Assembly (NCBI RefSeq): GCF_041381155.1
Contig: NC_091137.1
Coordinates: forward strand, 16,239,765-16,303,764
Length of the DNA stretch: 64,000 nucleotides
DNA from: Argopecten irradians
Lineage: Eukaryota > Mollusca > Bivalvia > Pectinida > Pectinidae
Direction of reading: 5' to 3'
Positions 24,101 to 32,300 of the stretch are shown here, in pieces (within the stretch, counting starts at the first letter, position 1; each line of letters opens with the position of its first letter). The notes below the pieces were generated by a model. The model saw only the letters and a program-made list of their open reading frames with translations. It did no database searches and had not been told where the DNA came from. Both the position numbers and the translations under genes were made by a program.

Positions 24101-24655
24101 GAGAGTTCTTCAAAAGGAAATGAAAGTGAAGACACAAATATTGAATCTCCGACACAATCTGGTGTCACAGGGAACAATGACCTTGACAGAGTTTGTCTAC
24201 CAGGCCAGAGCTTCTTTGGAGTTTCTGGTGAAGACCAAGAAACATATTATTCAAATATGTCAGCTGCTGAAGCTCACATGTCAGATCAGACCACTGAAGA
24301 ACAGAATTTGAATCTTAATGCTCAAACGTCACTTAATGCTGAAGGTCACTGTTCAGCAATTTTACCAAATGATGAAGGTCAGAAATCAGCAACATCATTG
24401 GATGATGAAACTCAGAGATCTCTAACATCACCATATATGGAAGGTGAAGGGTCAGTGATATCACTGAATGCTGGAGGTCAAGGGTCAGCAATGTCACTGA
24501 ATGCTGAAGGTCAGTGTGAGGAGGAGTATGATGGAGAAATATTGAACTCGGTGCCACATAACATACAAATCACTGCTGTGCTACCAGATCCTATAGTATT
24601 CAATGTAGAACTTATCCCAATTCTTAATGTCTCATTTTATGAAAATGCTTCATAA
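6031..24655 (+). CDS. BTBD8: BTB/POZ domain protein BTBD8 (12 coding exons, 951 aa)
   Basis: Twelve exons with GT-AG introns join without a frame break: 6031-6152, 6653-6739, 9086-9193, 16747-17439, 17915-18004, 18657-18834, 19212-19403, 21228-21410, 22185-22334, 22626-22755, 23331-23404, 23807-24655. A first, short BTB fold covers about residues 41-115, followed by an acidic Ser/Asp/Glu-rich insert to about 300. A second, canonical BTB follows at about 315-430 (AHKCVLSARCDYFAAMLGG, then MVADMYGLHGL), then a BACK-like helical region to about 650 and a low-complexity tail. The second BTB and the YCHFFHKP junction closely resemble vertebrate BTBD8. Known for the family: the long vertebrate product (APache) binds the clathrin adaptor AP-2 and acts in synaptic-vesicle recycling; transfer of that role to this protein is inference. 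Intron 3 is filled by a minisatellite built from the exon-4 acceptor, and introns 2, 5 and 7 carry HINE-like elements. Confidence 0.88.
6283..6451. mobile_element. Fold-back MITE in BTBD8 intron 1
   Basis: The 23-bp arms at 6290-6312 and 6422-6444 are exact inverse complements. The match extends with few mismatches to CATG ends at 6283 and 6451. Inner arms (GATGGTAATCAACAA with TTGTTGATTACCAT) make most of the element palindromic. Confidence 0.7.
6653..6739 (+). CDS. BTBD8: BTBD8 exon 2
   Basis: Acceptor ACACAG, donor AG|GTCAGT. Encodes LFETGLHSDITLKSG followed by FHEIKLHKFILKTR, the start of the first BTB fold (SDI.L and LHKFIL are the usual landmarks). Phase 2 at both ends. Confidence 0.85.
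6860..6925 (-). repeat. Decayed tRNA-like sequence in BTBD8 intron 2
   Basis: On the - strand, AGTGGTTAAG resembles a Leu/Ser-type D arm and GGGTTTGATTCTC resembles a B box. No cloverleaf closes. Probably an old tRNA-derived SINE head. Confidence 0.3.
7080..7096. repeat. 17-bp direct repeat, left flank of element 7097-8660
   Basis: TTATTTTATTGTAACCA occurs here and again at 8661-8677, exactly at the two ends of the HINE-like element. It is consistent with a target-site duplication. Confidence 0.75.
7097..8660 (+). mobile_element. Helentron/HINE-like non-autonomous element with tandem core
   Basis: It starts TCTGACCCGAAGGGTCAGG and has a GTCCGTCGTCCGCCG simple-sequence stretch. A 146-bp tandem array follows, then an inverted copy of the start (GTCAGATGACC). 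It ends GTTAAGGCCCTTTGGGCC plus TCTTG, a hairpin next to the 3' end. Subterminal inverted repeats, a tandem core and a 3' hairpin are features of HINE/DINE-1-type elements and resemble bivalve 'pearl' elements (family knowledge). A second, internal copy of the tail stands at about 8508-8531, suggesting nesting or a composite. Confidence 0.7.
7187..8500. repeat. 146-bp tandem array, eight units plus one diverged partial
   Basis: ATTTTGAACTTCTTCTCAAG recurs at 7187, 7333, 7479, 7625, 7771, 7917, 8063, 8209 and 8355, an exact 146-bp period. Each unit contains the palindromic pair AAGATGGC...GCCATCTT. Minus-strand frames of 63 codons recur with the unit, but 146 is not divisible by three and they are not genes. 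The last unit decays after about 8442. Confidence 0.9.
8661..8677. repeat. 17-bp direct repeat, right flank of element 7097-8660
   Basis: Exact second copy of the 17-bp sequence at 7080-7096, starting immediately after the CCTCTTG terminus. Confidence 0.75.
9086..9193 (+). CDS. BTBD8: BTBD8 exon 3
   Basis: Acceptor TTACAG, donor TTAG|GTAAAC. Encodes SLEIFNRLHEVCTEAGGDI then LVLPEWVKVTALKNAL, continuing BTB 1. Phase 2 out, so the next codon (AG|A, Arg) is completed by exon 4. Confidence 0.85.
9362..15932 (+). repeat. Minisatellite of 51-53 bp units made from the BTBD8 exon-4 splice acceptor
   Basis: The unit runs ACATCTATACAACACCCTGA-CTATGATTGTGTTACATCATT-GTGTATTTGTAG, with small indels in the ACACCCTGAC stretch and a CATTG/CAGTG variant. 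Dividing the length by about 52 gives some 125 units. The unit's end (GTGTATTTGTAG) is the exon-4 acceptor and its beginning is the first 24 bases of exon 4, so exon edge and intron end were amplified together. The unit contains no stop in two frames, giving fortuitous frames of up to 190 codons. The array is most degenerate at its right end. Confidence 0.93.
15917..15932. repeat. 16-bp flanking duplication, left copy
   Basis: TACATCAGTGTGTATT is repeated at 16673-16688, on the other side of the 740-bp insertion. Both copies carry the minority CAGTG variant of the array unit, supporting duplication of one target. Confidence 0.6.
15933..16672. mobile_element. 740-bp insertion interrupting the splice-acceptor array
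   Basis: Unrelated sequence with minisatellite on both sides. Near its right end is an inverted pair, CCGCAAATAAGACCCCCC and GGGGGGTCTTATTTGCGG, forming a strong hairpin just before the junction GAAATACGG. No protein is encoded. With 16-bp flanking duplications it looks like a non-autonomous transposable element; I cannot name the family. Confidence 0.65.
16673..16770 (+). repeat. Last units of the splice-acceptor array, ending in the true exon-4 acceptor
   Basis: After the insertion the array resumes with one partial and one complete unit. The final TTTGTAG at 16740-16746 is the functional acceptor, followed by the original of the repeated exon edge. Splicing to the previous acceptor (exon start at 16694) would add 53 bases and reach a TGA within the exon-4 edge. 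Confidence 0.85.
16747..17439 (+). CDS. BTBD8: BTBD8 exon 4: end of BTB 1, acidic insert, start of BTB 2
   Basis: Begins with the repeated edge (RHLYNTLTIQ) and ends at CACATAA|GTGAGT. About 180 residues rich in Asp, Glu, Ser and Asn follow the edge, then YKACDSLGECLLRGYLKELD and DCIISISGAHFKAHK, the opening of BTB 2. Phase 2 in, phase 2 out. Confidence 0.88.
17440..17914 (+). other. BTBD8 intron 4 with TTTGACCTC-type motifs
   Basis: Between about 17680 and 17880 the words GACCTC, TTTGACC and TTTGACCTCA recur about seven times on the + strand. They resemble nuclear-receptor half-sites (AGGTCA on the - strand) but may simply be a decayed minisatellite. Confidence 0.35.
17915..18004 (+). CDS. 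BTBD8: BTBD8 exon 5
   Basis: Acceptor TTTACAG, donor AAGG|GTCTGT. Encodes CVLSARCDYFAAMLGGSW and MESDAQEICLE, the BTB-2 core, close to the vertebrate BTBD8 segment. Confidence 0.9.
18146..18589 (+). mobile_element. HINE-like element in BTBD8 intron 5 (short relative of 7097-8660)
   Basis: Starts ATCTGACTGGAAGGGTCAAG and ends AAATGACTGTTAAGGCCC...CCTCTTG, with the same termini and tail as the 7097 element. It has no tandem core, and I see no flanking duplication. Confidence 0.6.
18657..18834 (+). CDS. BTBD8: BTBD8 exon 6
   Basis: Acceptor TTTTCCAG, donor CAAG|GTAACA. Encodes MSPPVMEQVLLYLYGGVLDL and MVADMYGLHGLNSIV..YCHFFHK, the end of BTB 2. An earlier AG at 18645 would run straight into a stop. 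Confidence 0.9.
19212..19403 (+). CDS. BTBD8: BTBD8 exon 7
   Basis: Acceptor CCTCAG, donor CTA|GTGAGT. 64 whole codons (PCSGCETGVIETL ... LPPEVLDLVCDSAIQRL) with the BACK-like helical pattern following BTB 2. Confidence 0.88.
19548..20515 (+). mobile_element. HINE-like element, second family, with a tandem core of about 157 bp
   Basis: Starts AGCTCACCTGGCCTGAAGGG, then a GTCCGTCGTCCGTCCG stretch. Five tandem units follow, with ATGGATTGTAACCAAATTTG at 19685, 19842, 20008, 20165 and 20294. The inverse of the start (CCAGGTGAGC) comes next, and it ends GGCCCTCTGGGCCTCTTG. The sequence differs from the 7097 family but the layout and tail are shared. It lies in intron 7. Confidence 0.7.
20802..20827. 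repeat. (TC)n microsatellite
   Basis: About 13 TC dinucleotides in BTBD8 intron 7. Confidence 0.95.
21228..21410 (+). CDS. BTBD8: BTBD8 exon 8
   Basis: Acceptor TTTCAG, donor ACG|GTAACA. 61 whole codons, SIQCVMEVMLDCQKLNRNI through LLNSGKLRDIDT. Matches the helical region after BACK in BTBD8. Confidence 0.87.
22185..22334 (+). CDS. BTBD8: BTBD8 exon 9
   Basis: Acceptor TCCACAG, donor GAG|GTTTGT. 50 whole codons starting TLAYQMGLLEEIFGTVIRSL. Confidence 0.85.
22626..22755 (+). CDS. BTBD8: BTBD8 exon 10
   Basis: Acceptor CAATAG, donor GGAAA|GTGAGT. Encodes EFCAFIRSLYKMCEDFMKLH through LQTHLME, ending in phase 1. Confidence 0.83.
22820..23171 (+). repeat. Interspersed repeat, copy 2, with CAAA-type tail
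   Basis: Same family as 3367-3562, but more complete. It ends GGACGTTAAAATAATC followed by (AAAC)n, as expected of a retroposed SINE-like element. It lies in BTBD8 intron 10. I see no clear pol III boxes, so the class is uncertain. Confidence 0.6.
23331..23404 (+). CDS. BTBD8: BTBD8 exon 11
   Basis: Acceptor TTCCCAG, donor AAAG|GTAAAT. Encodes SSFVVLDMSVKEKKMGPRF then ARMQK. Confidence 0.83.
23585..23660 (-). repeat. Possible decayed tRNA-like fragment
   Basis: On the - strand a B-box-like GAGTTCGAAGCCTGG is present without a convincing cloverleaf. Probably an old SINE head in intron 11. Confidence 0.25.
23807..24655 (+). CDS. BTBD8: BTBD8 exon 12, low-complexity C-terminal tail and stop
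   Basis: Acceptor TTTTGTACAG. 282 codons plus TAA. A basic Lys/Ser/Gln-rich start (KKTEVQEQKTTLKARPIL) leads to an acidic part with degenerate repeats of about 14 residues around AEGQ/DEGQ (NAEGHCSAI, NDEGQKSAT, NAGGQGSAM, NAEGQCEEE). Vertebrate long BTBD8 has a much longer tail, so this may be a shorter form or one splice version. Confidence 0.75.
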   Translation, partial: KKTEVQEQKTTLKARPILTSDQNRILSGQSKLRGKSPEGKTDIKLAGKSSLQSQSKGGSKVSQSKPGKSTVVTTSRSLRSVQRGGRPSHPTCSDGKHCESSSKGNESEDTNIESPTQSGVTGNNDLDRVCLPGQSFFGVSGEDQETYYSNMSAAEAHMSDQTTEEQNLNLNAQTSLNAEGHCSAILPNDEGQKSATSLDDETQRSLTSPYMEGEGSVISLNAGGQGSAMSLNAEGQCEEEYDGEILNSVPHNIQITAVLPDPIVFNVELIPILNVSFYENAS

Positions 24656-26328
24656 CTTGAAATGAAATCTTGCATTTGAAATATCTTTTTGTCTTTATTC
24701 TAGTTCTTAATTATTATGGAGTTCTTATTGATAAATGAATATCTTCATAGTTTAATATATACCGGTAGTTATATACAAATGTACTAGCTTTTCTATATCA
24801 ACTGTTAATGGAAAGATAAAATTTCAGCTCTTTCATCAGTGTGATGTTTGTCATTAAAATGAAATTCTTTATTCATATTGGCATATTCTAAACAGTGTTG
24901 CTTTTGATACTTTTTAATTAATTTTATTTCATTTTGGACCCTTTATTAGAATGGTTGTGTAATACTTCAAATTTAAATTTCTCTTAGTTCTAAAATATAT
25001 GCTTCAGTAAATACATATTCATGGTACAAAAGAAACATATACAAATTACCATGCTAGTTATCTGTAACCAATAAACATATAATGTATTTAATACAGTTTA
25101 TACAATTATATACCTGCATGTATGTACAAATGTAGTCCCTATATATATATATACATAGAACAAAACCAATTAAATTCCTTTCTTGATGTAGTACACAAAT
25201 TTTCCTTTAAGCTGGTTTGACGTAGCCATTTAAAGTTTATGCATAGAACAGAATCACTGATATATATACATTTATTATGTCATTTGACATTAAACAACTG
25301 ATTTGTAGGCAGTTTATAACTTAAGATTTAAGATTGAGTTTCTAAGTCACCAGTAAACATTTAAATATCTTTCCCATTTGTAAGATTTGTGTAGTTTAAT
25401 TTATATACTTCTACCAAAGACAGTTTAAATGAATCCTCCTGATTCACTGAACCAATATCATTGAAAATTTTCACAAACTTTTCATAACCAAATGACTAGA
25501 ATTGTGATAAACTTATAAATAATTTATCACTAATATTTACCCAGTCCCATTGGTAATAGATATGATAGTATAAACATAGATATAGCTTGTTGCAATTGTA
25601 TTTTTCATTTGTAATATATGTACATGTTTTTTTTATTTTATCAAAATTGTAAATCTATATTGGCATGAAGTTTCAGGAAATATGACTTTTCTTTGCACAT
25701 CAAAAAAAATGAACATTGTTACAGTGTACTATCATGCAGACCAAAATGCCCACGTTATTGTTTCTTGATTCATTACCTAATTGTAATTCCCGCTCTGATT
25801 GAATTGAATTTAAATGCATATTAATAAAGTATATGCACCTTTGAAGCACAGTAATCAGTATACCACTAGACTGTTTACCACCATTGAAGTTCTCTATTTT
25901 ATTAATGGAATCATCCGTACTCATGATTTATTAGTAAAGGAAACATGTATTTGTAGCATGCATGCAGATATACAAGTTATCAGTCATGTAATGTTTTATA
26001 TCATAATATGACTGTTTATTGTTAAAATTGTAGATACATATTTGAAGTCCCTCCTATTTACAAATCATATTTCAGAAAAAAATAAAATTAATGTATATTT
26101 TCCTTTTTGATTTTTTTTTTTACTTTATTCCTAAGATCCATTCATGAATGTTTAAGCCTACTATATTAAATAGTTTGATCTAGTGAAATACAAATGCCTT
26201 TTGATGTAGATAATTAAATATCTTCTGTGTATCCATTTGTGTAGGAATCTACTGTGATAGATGAATGTTGTGATGTTTAAAGCCTTTGTGTCTGTGATTC
26301 TGACAATGACATTTTTAATTTCAATAAA
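24656..26328 (+). other. Probable BTBD8 3' UTR with candidate poly(A) signals
   Basis: AT-rich, with no repeats of note. AATAAA occurs several times, for example near 25070 and at 26323-26328. Which one is used cannot be told from sequence. Confidence 0.4.
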
Positions 26329-26993
26329 GAAATACCTGGTACCTAAAATATGGAACAAGATTGTCAATTTTTGTCATTTATCTAATATCATGATTGTGAA
26401 AAACTGAAAATACAACTTTCTGAAACAAATTACAATTTTGCATGTGATTACATTGGTTTTGTAGCATACAATTCTAATTTCATTTATATACATATGTATC
26501 TTACAAACCAAGTATGGTACAGTATTAGAAGACGGTAGGGAGAACAGGAAAGACCATCAGCAAGCACACATTAAAGATGTTTTATTGAATACAGTCAAAC
26601 TTTATTATTTTTAAACATATAGTGTTGTATAGTTAGTAAGTTAAAAAAAAACTGCTCCAATATTTACAAAATCGTTGTGACTGTGTTGTTTTGTGCCATT
26701 AGTCAGTTAACCATTAAGGCCCATATTGGCCTCTTGTTAAATATAAAGGTTTGTGTCCATGTATTTATTTACTTGTAATAGTAAACAAGTGTAAAATTGA
26801 TTTTTAATGAGGTAATTAAGGCAATATTACATTGGCATATAATGGCAAACAGAACAATCATGATATTATAAAGGTGCAAATTTCCTGGTGATATAGATTG
26901 GTTACTTTAAAGTTGTGTAATAGCCCAGACTTGTATGGTATTTGTTTGTATAAATTTTGTAATAATTTTCATAATATATATATTTTTTGTTTA
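26329..26993. other. Intergenic AT-rich DNA with a solo HINE tail
   Basis: The only recognisable item is at about 26709-26737: ACCATTAAGGCCCATATTGG followed by CCTCTTGTT, the conserved 3' tail of the HINE-like elements standing alone. Confidence 0.45.
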
Positions 26994-27356
26994 AAGATGC
27001 TCCACCGCCGACAATTGGTATTTTTTCACTATCAAAAACAAGAGCAGACGATTTTGTATTTTTCTTCAGTTACAAAAGTTACTTACTTTACACCATTACC
27101 ACCATGGAAAAGTTTGAGCTTCCAATTTTTTCTTCAAATAAAAAATATGAAAAATCATTAATTGTATCCCGAAAAAATTCCCTGGCACTATATCCTATAT
27201 GGAATGAAGTACTGATTGCGCATGTACCTAAGGCAAAATAAATTATTTTGTATAATTTTTGGTTAATTAGACATATAACGGTATATACACGATTAAACAC
27301 CAATTATTGTTCATATAATGAATATCATTTATGCGCTGTCAGCGGTGGAGCATCTT
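26994..27356. mobile_element. PIF/Harbinger-like MITE, 363 bp, TTA target duplication
   Basis: The termini AAGATGCTCCACCGCCGACA and the inverse of AAGATGCTCCACCGCTGACA differ at one base. The flanks are TTA at 26991-26993 and TTA at 27357-27359, the 3-bp duplication typical of PIF/Harbinger transposons. Overlapping open frames of 71-87 codons on both strands belong to the element and are not genes. Confidence 0.7.
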
Positions 27357-28208
27357 TTATTCCTGGAATAAGTCTGTGATGAACTTTTTTCATTATCATG
27401 TGTTGTATGTTGAAAATATATAAGGAAACAATTGTGTTGTTCATATTATCTTAATACAGATGTTATTGTGATACAGCCTTAATTTGTTGTGTTAAAGAGG
27501 TTAAGTTTTAGTTTATGAAACAATTAAAAATATTTTTTTTGTTGCAAAAATGGTGAAAACATTATTATACTGTCATTGAAAAAATTGAGGAAACTACTTA
27601 ACACTTCTTTTTTTGTTGCTTCCTTTGAAAAATGAGAAAAAATATAACTCATCTTTCTTTGTAAAAAGTAGTTATATAATATATGTTATTTAATGTGTAC
27701 TAGTCTTGTAAGTCTTACAGCGACATAGGAAAAGTATGATATCATGTATTGATATGGCTTAATCAAATTGAAAAGTACCAAATATACTGTATGATGATTT
27801 AATTACCAAGACAATCTGTCCAGAGGCCTTCATAGTGGTTCCTGTATAGTGAATCAATATAATATTACATGTACTGTAATTGTACTTCCATATTAATATG
27901 TTATCTATATATACTTAACATTTTATTTTGAGATTTGTGATCTCACTCGAACCTTTACACTTAAAATGATCACCAGATGTATATTGTATGGAATAGAATT
28001 GCATGCAGACCAAAGGATAATATTGTCCGAGTCAGTCATTGAGATGTTGATTTCTAGTCATTAGATATCCATCGGTTGTAACAGAACACCATGTAGTTTG
28101 CTTGTGTTACGGGGTGTAATTGGCAAAATCACAATCAATTTTCAATACAGATATTACAAAAATTTCATACAGATGTATAACGATCACTATCACTCTATTA
28201 TACACCTC

Positions 28209-28273
28209 CGTATAAAGACCACCTGACTATAATGAACATTTTCCCTCTGTCCCATGGGTGGTCTTTATAGACA
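28209..28273. repeat. Short hairpin element with TATAAAGACCACC arms
   Basis: TATAAAGACCACC on the left and GGTGGTCTTTATA on the right form a 13-bp inverted pair around a loop of about 35 bases. It looks like a minor interspersed repeat. Confidence 0.5.
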
Positions 28274-29353
28274 GGTTTAAATGTATACATTATACTTCAT
28301 GTAGTTGTATGGCATTTTTTGAATTCTTTTATATATTGCACTGCTGAATTTATCATTGATATTTAGATTCTTACAGTTATTGTAAAACAGATAGGTGTAT
28401 AAGCAGTGACATGACATTGTGTTATTTACATGTTTGTAGACTTACAGTTGTATGTTCACTGGGTTCAAGAATTCTTCATCCATTGAACAGTTCACAGGGT
28501 CATTTAATGATGTGTCAGATTTAAGAGATAGAGGTAAGCTGGGGTTCCCAAAAAAAAGCACGACCTTTACAGTCAGTTTAAACTTGCTAGCCTAATATAT
28601 TTGTAAACTTAGCCACATAGTCATTGTGGCCTATCGAACCAGTTAATATATCCCAATGCTTTGTCCAGTTTTCATCCAGCTATCATTTTTGGCTTTTTGA
28701 ACATTTTTTTCCCCCAAAATTAAGAGACCACTAGACTACATGTAGAGGCCTGAATCGTGCTTGAATGAAATGCAGTTTGTTTATATAATCTTGTATGTAT
28801 TAGTCAGTGATTTAGTTGTGAGCCAATATGGTTTCTTGTTAATTGATATTTTGTTTATATGAAGTTGTTTGTTGTTTATTTTTATATTGTACAATTCATT
28901 TTCTAGCTATAATTTTATAGAGACACACTTTCCAATCAGAAAAAATATATTTTTGTTGTTGTAATTTAACTTATTATATAAGTTGTTCTGAAGAACTCCT
29001 TGTTTTTGCCAATGATTCTGTTAGATTTCTATTTAGACTGTTGTTGTTCTTTTCTTTATTTTTTAGCTAATATAATATTTGAGAGATAGCAGGTCTTCTG
29101 TACGTAGTGCACCTCCATTGAGTCTACATTTTTGTGAGTTACTTTAGAGTATACAGTATCATGTACAGATTACTGTAAATCCAAGTTTGATGTTGCTGAA
29201 CATTTACATATGTATTTGAAATCTTTTTTCATATTCTTAAAAAGTTCTAACCCCATATTGAATATCTTATTTCAGGTTTAAGGAGCCAATAAACTTATTC
29301 AGCAAATTGATGATTTCACCATCTTTATTTTTCCTATAAGGTACAAACTTGCC
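28274..29353. other. Intergenic, nothing recognised
   Basis: AT-rich sequence up to the edge of the large satellite. An AATAAA stands near 29288 with no gene attached. Confidence 0.45.
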
Positions 29354-32300
29354 TGACAGTCTATAAACATAAAATACAGCACAGGTGTCCTAATGTTTTA
29401 GTTATCTGATGGGTTATGACAGTCTATAAACATACAATACAGCACAGGTGTCCTAATGTTTTAGTTATCTGATGGGTTATGACAGTCTATAAACATACAA
29501 TACAGCACAGGTGTCCTAATGTTTTAGTTATCTGATGGGTTATGACAGTCTATAAACATACAATACAGCACAGGTGTCCTAATGTTTTAGTTATCTGATG
29601 GGTTATGACAGTCTATAAACATACAATGCAGCACAGGTGTCCTAATGTTTTAGTTATCTGATGGGTTATGACAGTCTATAAACATACAATACAGCACAGG
29701 TGTCCTAATGTTTTAGTTATCTGATGGGTTATGACAGTCTATAAACATACAATGCAGCACAGGTGTCCTAATGTTTTAGTTATCTGATGGGTTATGACAG
29801 TCTATAAACATACAATGCAGCACAGGTGTCCTAATGTTTTAGTTATCTGATGGGTTATGACAGTATATAAACATACAATGCAGCACAGGTGTCCTAATGT
29901 TTTAGTTATTCTGATGGGTTATGACAGTCTATAAACATACAATGCAGCACAGGTGTCCTAATGTTTTAGTTATCTGATGGGTTATGACAGTCTTAATATA
30001 AACATACAATGCAGCACAGGTGTCCTAATGTTTTAGTTATCTGATGGGTTATGACAGTCTATAAACATACAATGCAGCACAGGTGTCCTATTGTTTTAGT
30101 TATCTGATGTGTTATGACAGTCTATAAACATACAATGCAGCACAGGTGTCCTAATGTTTTAGTTATCTGATGGGTTATGACAGTCTATAAACATACAATA
30201 CAGCACAGGTGTCCTAATGTTTTAGTTATCTGATGGGTTATGACAGTCTATAAACATACAATGCAGCACAGGTGTCCTAATGTTTTAGTTATCTGATGGG
30301 TTATGACAGTCTATAAACATACAATGCAGCACAGGTGTCCTAATGTTTTAGTTATCTGATGGGTTATGACAGTCTATAAACATACAATACAGCACAGGTG
30401 TCCTAATGTTTTAGTTATCTGATGGGTTATGACAGTCTATAAACATACAATACAGCACAGGTGTCCTAATGTTTTAGTTATCTGATGGGTTATGACAGAG
30501 TCTATAAACATACAATACAGCACAAGTGTCCTAATGTTTTAGTTATCTGATGGGTTATGACAGTCTATAAACATACAATACAGCACAGGTGTCCTAATGT
30601 TTTAGTTATCTGATGGGTTATGACAGTCTATAAACATACAATACAGCACAGGTGTCCTAATGTTTTAGTTATCTGATGGGTTATGACAGTCTATAAACAT
30701 ACAATGCAGCACAGGTGTCCTAATGTTTTAGTTATCTGATGGGTTATGACAGTCTATAAACATACAATGCAGCACAGGTGTCCTAATGTTTTAGTTATCT
30801 GATGGGTTATGACAGTCTATAAACATACAATGCAGCACAGGTGTCCTAATGTTTTAGTTATCTGATGGGTTATGACAGTCTATAAACATACAATGCAGCA
30901 CAGGTGTCCTAATGTTTTAGTTATCTGATGGGTTATGACAGTCTATAAACATACAATGCAGCACAGGTGTCCTAATGTTTTAGTTATCTGATGGGTTATG
31001 ACAGTCTATAAACATACAATGCAGCACAGGTGTCCTAATGTTTTAGTTATCTGATGGGTTATGACAGTCTATAAACATACAATGCAGCACAGGTGTCCTA
31101 ATGTTTTAGTTATCTGATGGGTTATGACAGTCTATAAACATACAATGCAGCACAGGTGTCCTAATGTTTTAGTTATCTGATGGGTTATGACAGTCTATAA
31201 ACATACAATGCAGCACAGGTGTCCTAATGTTTTAGTTATCTGATGGGTTATGACAGTCTATAAACATACAATGCAGCACAGGTGTCCTAATGTTTTAGTT
31301 ATCTGATGGGTTATGACAGTCTATAAACATACAATGCAGCACAGGTGTCCTAATGTTTTAGTTATCTGATGGGTTATGACAGTCTATAAACATACAATGC
31401 AGCACAGGTGTCCTAATGTTTTAGTTATCTGATGGGTTATGACAGTCTATAAACATACAATGCAGCACAGGTGTCCTAATGTTTTAGTTATCTGATGGGT
31501 TATGACAGTCTATAAACATACAATGCAGCACAGGTGTCCTAATGTTTTAGTTATCTGATGGGTTATGACAGTCTATAAACATACAATGCAGCACAGGTGT
31601 CCTAATGTTTTAGTTATCTGATGGGTTATGACAGTCTATAAACATACAATGCAGCACAGGTGTCCTAATGTTTTAGTTATCTGATGGGTTATGACAGTCT
31701 ATAAACATACAATGCAGCACAGGTGTCCTAATGTTTTAGTTATCTGATGGGTTATGACAGTCTATAAACATACAATGCAGCACAGGTGTCCTAATGTTTT
31801 AGTTATCTGATGGGTTATGACAGTCTATAAACATACAATACAGCACAGGTGTCCTAATGTTTTAGTTATCTGATGGGTTATGACAGTCTATAAACATACA
31901 ATGCAGCACAGGTGTCCTAATGTTTTAGTTATCTGATGGGTTATGACAGTCTATAAACATACAATGCAGCACAGGTGTCCTAATGTTTTAGTTATCTGAT
32001 GGGTTATGACAGTCTATAAACATACAATGCAGCACAGGTGTCCTAATGTTTTAGTTATCTGATGGGTTATGACAGTCTATAAACATACAATGCAGCACAG
32101 GTGTCCTAATGTTTTAGTTATCTGATGGGTTATGACAGTCTATAAACATACAATGCAGCACAGGTGTCCTAATGTTTTAGTTATCTGATGGGTTATGACA
32201 GTCTATAAACATACAATGCAGCACAGGTGTCCTAATGTTTTAGTTATCTGATGGGTTATGACAGTCTATAAACATACAATGCAGCACAGGTGTCCTAATG

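Noticed and set aside
26898..27303. Overlapping open frames on both strands
   Set aside because: They coincide with the Harbinger-like MITE and have no family signature.
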